Assembly (NCBI GenBank): GCA_035632315.1
Contig: DASQGZ010000034.1
Coordinates: 62,001-126,000 of the forward strand
Direction: 5' to 3'
DNA length: 64,000 nt
From: JAFDZW01 sp035632315
GTDB taxonomy: Bacteria > Bacteroidota > Ignavibacteria > Palsa-1295
The translations under genes and the position numbers were made by a program. The notes under the pieces are model-generated. The model was not told the DNA's origin. It did not search any database and saw only the letters and a program-made list of their open reading frames with translations. The stretch's first letter is position 1. Every line of letters begins with the position of its first letter. Shown in pieces: positions 59,157-64,000 of this stretch.

Positions 59157-59186
59157 CAAATATATGATAATACACTTCCGCAACAA
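59157..59186 (-). promoter_or_regulatory. Promoter TTG-N19-TATATTTG five bases before the ATG
   Basis: On the minus strand TTG at 59184-59186 and TATATTTG at 59157-59164 are exactly 19 bases apart, and the -7 box is followed by TGCTT and the ATG at 59151. The transcript would start at or beside the ATG, with no leader. Confidence 0.6.
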
Positions 59187-59202
59187 TAAGATGCAAAGAA
59201 GC

Positions 59203-62200
59203 CTATCGCAATCCTTCAAGGATAACGTCAAGTGCAGCTTCTGATTCGATAAGGACTTCTCTTGCTTTTGCGCCGTCGGCGGGACCGACGATTGCGGCGC
59301 GTTCTAATTCATCGACAATGCGTGCAGCACGGGAGTAACCTATCTTAAGCCGGCGCTGAAGCATTGACGTGCTTGCTTGTCCGTATTGCACGACACAACG
59401 TGCGGCTTCTTCGAACATCGGATCGAGATCGCCGTCATCGAACGAAGCGCCGCCGCCTTTTTGCTTGACCGATGGCAATCGCCACGGATGCGAATACGAA
59501 TATCCGTTGCCGCGCTGCTCAGCGATCGCTTCGACGATCGCTTCGACTTCTTCTGTGGAAATGTACGGAGCTTGTAACCTGATCGGTTTCGGAGTACCGC
59601 TCGGCAAATAGAGCATATCGCCGTTGCCGAGCAATTGCTCTGCGCCCATCGAATCAAGAATTGTGCGCGAATCGACTTTCGTTGCAACCTGATATGCGAT
59701 GCGTGCCGGGAAATTTGCTTTGATGACGCCGGTAATGACATCGACCGACGGACGCTGTGTGGCTAAGATAAGATGGATCCCGACAGCACGTGCCATCTGT
59801 GCGAGCCGGCAGATCGGCTCTTCGATGTCACGGCCTGCCGTGATCATCAGATCGGCAAGCTCGTCGATCACGACGACAATATATGGCAAATGATAATGCT
59901 GTTCGGTCTGAGTGCTCTTGAGCTTACCTTGCGCAACTTTCAAGTTGTAATCGGCAAGCGAGCGAACGGCAGCTTTTGCAAGCTTATCATAGCGGCGTTC
60001 CATTTCTATCACACACGCTTGCAATGCGAGCACGGCATACGACGGAGTTGTTACGATCTCTTCGCCGACTTCCGGCGAGACTATCAAGAAATGATCTTTG
60101 AGTGCTTTGTAGAGCGATAGTTCGATCTTCTTCGGATCGATGATAACGAACTTTACGTCGCGCGGACTCTTCGAATAGAGAAGCGATGCGAGAATACCAT
60201 TCACACCAACGGATTTTCCCGCACCCGTCGCACCGGCGATGAGCAAGTGCGGCATTTTAGAAAGATCGTCTATATAGACGTCGCCCGATATTGTCTTGCC
60301 AAGCGCAAGCGGCAGATTCATTTTTGAATTGGCAAATGCCGGACTTTCGAGCACCGAACGCATGCGCACCATCTTCGGGTGATCGTTCGGAATTTCTATG
60401 CCGATCGTCCCGCGGCCGGGCATCGGCGCGATGATGCGAATACCGCGCGCTTTCATCGCAAGTGCGATGTCGTCGGTCAGATTGCCGACTGTTGAAACTT
60501 TGACGCCTTCGGCCGGAGTGAATTCATACAACGTGACGACGGGGCCGGGGGTAACTACGATGTTTTCTATCTCGACACCGAATTGTGCAAGCTTGTCTCT
60601 GAGAATCGAGCCTTTCGCTGCAAGTTCTTCGCTGTCGGCATCAGCTTCATCGCTTGGATGTGACGGATTTAAAAGATCGAGCGACGGATGACGATACTTT
60701 GCAATGCTTTCATTATATGGATTCTCAGCAATAATATCCCCAGAGCCGAAGAGCGACGGCATGATTTTTTTCTCTACCGGAATGACCGGCATTGAAATTG
60801 GAACATCGGCAAGCTGTTCTTCAACCGATGCCGAATGCGGTAATGCTTCGTTCGAAAGCACTTTCTCGTCACCTATCTCTATGGGTGGTGCGGGGCTGAA
60901 TGTATTGAGCTTGGGTTCAGAAATCGGTTCGGCAATATTCTCTGCTTGTGATGCGGAATTCGCAGGTCGTCTCTCAGACACTTCCGTTTCATCTTCTATA
61001 TCGCTCGGTAAAACGCGCATAATGCGATGCGCCGCCGGTGCGCCGGTGCCGCCTGCCGACAATCGCGATATAGCGGAGGCGCTTGCTCCGAGCATCTCAT
61101 CGCTCGTACGACTGATTCGCGGTACAGGCTTCGTCGGCTGCGGTGTCGTCCCTTTCGGCGCGGGTCGAATTTTCAGATATGGTGAATTATTGTCTCTGTT
61201 ATTTGCAGTCTCTCCGTTTTGTCGAACTGTAATGATATCCCGGGCAGGGTTCAGATCTTTTTCGTTTTGTTCGATTCCGTTGTGTTCGATTTTGTTTTGT
61301 TCGACAGATGCAAAATTCGGTTCCGGTGCAACGATGATATTATTCGCCAGCTCTTTTTTCGGTTCTTCTCTTACTTTCTCTTTATGAGGAGCGCGTTTGA
61401 TCGTTACCTCATGCTCATCTTTTACTTCCGGCTTCTCGGCACGCTTCGTCGGTTCGGCAGAACGAATCGTTATTTCATCATCGATCTGTTCCTCCTTTTC
61501 AACAGATTCCCCGTTCTCAATTTTTTTCTTTGCTCGTTTTGCTTCGCGTTTGTCCCAAAACTCGATCAGTTTGAGTCTTGTCTTTCCTGTTAATCCGGAA
61601 TATCCTTCTTTCATCCGCAAGAACGTGAGTTCGATGTCGAGGTCGATCGCGAACACCAGCATAACAACAAAACTTGTTGCGTATATGATAAGAGCGCCGA
61701 TCGAACCGATCAGCCGCGTGAACGTAAGCCCCAAAAATTGCCCGACTGCACCGGACCATTCTCTGTCAAGATGCGGTAGTGCACCAATAAGCTGTGTCGT
61801 GCCGATCGTCGCCGAGAAAAGAATAGCGCAGATGAGCATAAACGTTGTTGCGAGGATCAAGCGCCGACGCTGCTTCATACTGAAACGGAACAGCGCCAGA
61901 GACCACCAGCCCATAAAGAACGGAAAGATCACCGCTGCATAACCGATCGTTTTATTAATAAAGAAATTTGCGATCATTGCACCGACCAGGCCAACCCAAT
62001 TATGCACCGTGTCGGCATTCGCATTTACGACCGGATCGGAACGAAGGAAAATTGCTGGCAGATCGGCGATGCGTGTCTCGCCTTGCGGGGCATCTTGTGC
62101 GCTATAGCTGACGATGGCAAGCAAGATAAATACTGCCATCACGACGAGGATCACGCCAAGCGATTGTCGCTTCTTGACATTTGTATCAGGTTTTTTCGGA

Positions 62201-62604
62201 GGGGTTTTTAATTTCAGTTCGATCTGTTCACCAGGGTCGGGAGCAGGTCTTGCGGTACGGCTGCGTTTCGGTTTTGTCCCGGGTGCTTTCTCTTCTTCTA
62301 CCAGATCTTCAACTTCTTCAAGTTCTTCGCTGAGTCTCTTCGGCATCGGACGTGCCCCGCGAGTCCGACGCGTTCTGTTCGATGGTTCGTTCGGAATATC
62401 AATGGTTCGGCGGCGTTGGTACGCTGGAGCTGAGTTTTCGGAACGCGGGTCATCGTATTCTTGCGGGTAGAGGAATTCTTCTTCGTCGCTCCGATACTGT
62501 GCATCACGGGAGGGGTATTCGCGCGAATCACCGTTCGAGCTGCGACCCGTCCGGTTTCCGTAAGGTGAATATTGTCTTGACGATCTTGCTTCCTGCCCTG
62601 TCAC
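59203..62604 (-). CDS. ftsK: DNA translocase FtsK/SpoIIIE
   Basis: FtsK pumps DNA at the division septum. The 1133-residue protein is longer than average because of a low-complexity Arg-, Glu- and Pro-rich N-terminus and linker. Four membrane helices sit at about 150-325. The motor has Walker A LIAGATGAGKSVGVN, the DPKKIELSLYK segment and Walker B YIVVVIDELADLMI. The C-terminal winged-helix gamma domain (MLQRRLKIGYSRAARIVDELE) reads the KOPS-like orientation signals. It is intact. The comB gene lies upstream on the same strand. Confidence 0.95.
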   Translation of the reverse strand: MTGQEARSSRQYSPYGNRTGRSSNGDSREYPSRDAQYRSDEEEFLYPQEYDDPRSENSAPAYQRRRTIDIPNEPSNRTRRTRGARPMPKRLSEELEEVEDLVEEEKAPGTKPKRSRTARPAPDPGEQIELKLKTPPKKPDTNVKKRQSLGVILVVMAVFILLAIVSYSAQDAPQGETRIADLPAIFLRSDPVVNANADTVHNWVGLVGAMIANFFINKTIGYAAVIFPFFMGWWSLALFRFSMKQRRRLILATTFMLICAILFSATIGTTQLIGALPHLDREWSGAVGQFLGLTFTRLIGSIGALIIYATSFVVMLVFAIDLDIELTFLRMKEGYSGLTGKTRLKLIEFWDKREAKRAKKKIENGESVEKEEQIDDEITIRSAEPTKRAEKPEVKDEHEVTIKRAPHKEKVREEPKKELANNIIVAPEPNFASVEQNKIEHNGIEQNEKDLNPARDIITVRQNGETANNRDNNSPYLKIRPAPKGTTPQPTKPVPRISRTSDEMLGASASAISRLSAGGTGAPAAHRIMRVLPSDIEDETEVSERRPANSASQAENIAEPISEPKLNTFSPAPPIEIGDEKVLSNEALPHSASVEEQLADVPISMPVIPVEKKIMPSLFGSGDIIAENPYNESIAKYRHPSLDLLNPSHPSDEADADSEELAAKGSILRDKLAQFGVEIENIVVTPGPVVTLYEFTPAEGVKVSTVGNLTDDIALAMKARGIRIIAPMPGRGTIGIEIPNDHPKMVRMRSVLESPAFANSKMNLPLALGKTISGDVYIDDLSKMPHLLIAGATGAGKSVGVNGILASLLYSKSPRDVKFVIIDPKKIELSLYKALKDHFLIVSPEVGEEIVTTPSYAVLALQACVIEMERRYDKLAKAAVRSLADYNLKVAQGKLKSTQTEQHYHLPYIVVVIDELADLMITAGRDIEEPICRLAQMARAVGIHLILATQRPSVDVITGVIKANFPARIAYQVATKVDSRTILDSMGAEQLLGNGDMLYLPSGTPKPIRLQAPYISTEEVEAIVEAIAEQRGNGYSYSHPWRLPSVKQKGGGASFDDGDLDPMFEEAARCVVQYGQASTSMLQRRLKIGYSRAARIVDELERAAIVGPADGAKAREVLIESEAALDVILEGLR

Positions 62605-62694
62605 GTGAGATTATTAACCCCCACAAATTAGAACTTTTCCCCACTAATATAAGCATAAATCGGGCGTTTTGGTTCATTTGCTGAAATTCGTGGT

Positions 62695-63435
62695 TTACAG
62701 GGTTAATTTTTTTCTAATTGCGGTCTGCTCAAGCACAGGTACGATCGGGACACTATCAATTTTGCTTGCAGTCACAATATCATCGCCAAGACCGATGGAT
62801 GAAAGGTATTTTCCATGATCGCTCTCTTGCATCGTCTTTAAAATATCTTTCTTATACTGCTTCGCGATCGAAAGCACAGTGCGCGCGCTGTCGGTTAACT
62901 CAAGTTTCAGAGGCGATGATAACTCTTTTACGAGCATTCCGGCACACAATGCATCTTCAATAGAGAAATCTTCTTCGCGACCGCTACAGATGATCGTAAG
63001 CCCGTTTTCTTCGAGGTCCTTTAATTCGGAAAGCACCTTGACCGATGCTGAGAGATTGACGAAACTCGTGACGAAGCAATGGCGGGCATACTTCGCTTTT
63101 GTGAGTGCAACGGCACCGTTGGTCGTTGTAAGAATCAACGACTTCCCTTCAACGACATCCTTTGTATATTCGGCAGGAGAATTGCCGAGCTTAAATCCTT
63201 CAATGCGCTTTCCGCCGCGTTCGCCACAAAGGATCGTCGAGGTGCTGAAGAGATTACCAACGATCTTCATTGCCTGCGCAACCGACTCGACCGGAATAAT
63301 TTCCCGCGCTCCAGCTGCCATCGCGTAGGTGATCGTCGTCGATGCACGCAGCACATCGATCACAACGATCGTTTTATCGCGAAGGAGCAGCTCGTCGAGA
63401 TTCGCCGGGCTGAAATAGACTTTTACCTTGGTCAT
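62695..63435 (-). CDS. comB: 2-phosphosulfolactate phosphatase
   Basis: ComB hydrolyses 2-phosphosulfolactate; in archaea this belongs to coenzyme M synthesis, but bacterial copies are widespread and of unclear purpose. From the ATG at 63435 the 246-residue protein has the family start (VKVYFSP), VIDVLRASTTITYAMAAGA, ERGGKRIEGFKLGNSPAEY and SLILTTTNGAVAL. A longer start at 63510 would add an N-terminal Cys-containing tail that the family lacks. No other coenzyme M gene is near. Confidence 0.85.
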   Translation of the reverse strand: MTKVKVYFSPANLDELLLRDKTIVVIDVLRASTTITYAMAAGAREIIPVESVAQAMKIVGNLFSTSTILCGERGGKRIEGFKLGNSPAEYTKDVVEGKSLILTTTNGAVALTKAKYARHCFVTSFVNLSASVKVLSELKDLEENGLTIICSGREEDFSIEDALCAGMLVKELSSPLKLELTDSARTVLSIAKQYKKDILKTMQESDHGKYLSSIGLGDDIVTASKIDSVPIVPVLEQTAIRKKLTL

Positions 63436-63574
63436 CTGGGGTACGAATGCTTTTCCCGTTTTAACGCTTTTCCCGTTTATTGAAGCGGCACTACAACCCG
63501 AAAAAACCAAGCTCGGTTCGAGGATACCAGATTATAGATCCATGAAAATTTAGGTCATAAAATCAATCAGCCCG

Positions 63575-63600
63575 CCGGAGGGGGCTGATTGACGTAATAT
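63575..63600 (-). terminator. Rho-independent terminator for the OsmC gene
   Basis: AATCAGCCC pairs with GGGCTGATT around an eight-base loop, followed on the minus strand by GATTTTAT. It lies just past the OsmC stop codon. Confidence 0.6.
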
Positions 63601-63610
63601 AAGGGTTATG

Positions 63611-64000
63611 TTACACGAGCTTTGCTTCGACCGTCATCTCTGCTTTGATCGCGCGAGAGATCGGGCAGTTCGCTTTAGCGTTTTCCGCAGCTTCTTGTAA
63701 TTTTGCCGCATCACCATTCGGGATCTTTGCAGTAACGGTGATCGCTGACTTTGTGACGGTCCAATCGCCGGGAGCCTTGTCAATCGTGAGTTTCACATTC
63801 GTATTAATCTCCTCAGCCGTCATCCCCATAGAATCAAGTACAAAGGCAAGCTTCATCGAGAAGCAGCTTGCATGCGCCGCAGCGAGCATCTCTTCAGGAT
63901 TTGTCCCGGTACCTTCGCCGAAACGATTGTTCCAGTTATAGGCGACATCGATCGCTTTGGTTTCCGTAGCAACCTGTCCCTTGCCGTCTTTGCCTGTTCC
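63611..64000 (-). CDS. OsmC-family peroxiredoxin-like protein, partial
   Basis: The frame runs to the right edge of the window, so the first ten or so residues are missing. The visible 129 residues hold the OsmC core: GTGTNPEEMLAAAHASCFSMKL with the peroxidatic Cys, and a second Cys near the end (ANCPISRAI) that completes the pair. OsmC-type proteins reduce organic hydroperoxides in the cytoplasm. The Met at 63889 is internal, not the start. Confidence 0.85.
   Translation of the reverse strand, partial: GTGKDGKGQVATETKAIDVAYNWNNRFGEGTGTNPEEMLAAAHASCFSMKLAFVLDSMGMTAEEINTNVKLTIDKAPGDWTVTKSAITVTAKIPNGDAAKLQEAAENAKANCPISRAIKAEMTVEAKLV

Noticed and set aside
60704..62470. Several plus-strand ORFs opposite ftsK
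   Set aside because: They are antisense to the low-complexity linker of FtsK and are Ser-rich shadows.

Overview
The window looks like a chromosomal segment of a Gram-negative bacterium of the Fibrobacteres-Chlorobi-Bacteroidetes group, perhaps near Kapabacteria or Ignavibacteria (inference). The reasons are five proteins with a C-terminal type IX secretion (T9SS) sorting domain, lipid A genes (lpxB, lpxK), a Hc1-like histone, a DUF1501/DUF1800 pair, mostly weak Shine-Dalgarno sites, and many promoter-like sites of the Bacteroidetes form TTTG-N19/20-TAnnTTTG. Base composition is near 45-50% GC, except for an AT-rich block inside a restriction-modification gene and a GC-rich methyltransferase gene.

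Layout. 0-5 kb: tail of an unknown gene, an outer-membrane-like protein with ruvC, ptsN-hisS, a Lys-rich protein and a histone-like protein. 5-12.6 kb: two T9SS surface proteins and a giant YadA-head-like beta-roll protein. 12.6-22.5 kb: a minus-strand run, from upstream to downstream: sensor kinase, ABC ATPase with a broken P-loop, NYN protein, DinB, uvrA, lpxB, LPLAT acyltransferase, lpxK and a C26 amidohydrolase. 22.5-28 kb: an accessory zone with a type ISP restriction-methyltransferase, hicBA, several small palindromic repeat families, a candidate sRNA, a candidate 59-residue ORF and a TrmH-family methyltransferase. 28-37 kb: DUF1501/DUF1800 pair, tRNA-Leu(GAG), a deoxyhypusine-synthase homologue, a CBM9-like protein, leuS and a lipM-like gene. 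37-46 kb: LptF/G permease, a large T9SS protein, a gingipain-like protein that seems to lack its catalytic dyad, and acyl-CoA synthetase. 46-58 kb: LigT, hemerythrin, exported PLP enzyme, rsmI, methyltransferases, degQ, plsY, inositol monophosphatase, two Rieske lipoproteins, Yip1 and DUF5684 membrane proteins. 58-64 kb: asparaginase-like Ntn hydrolase, ftsK, comB and a partial OsmC.

How the genes fit together. Envelope work dominates: lipid A synthesis, phospholipid acylation, LPS transport, periplasmic proteolysis and T9SS export. Housekeeping genes for translation (hisS, leuS, rsmI, tRNA-Leu), repair (ruvC, uvrA) and chromosome handling (ftsK, histone-like protein) are mixed in. The most unusual material is the accessory zone. 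There, mobile palindromes have entered a restriction-modification gene in frame and a tRNA T-arm fragment lies at an internal composition boundary. Other points of interest are a repeated promoter layout that predicts leaderless mRNAs, the Trp-substituted P-loop, and the gingipain-like protein with both catalytic residues replaced.
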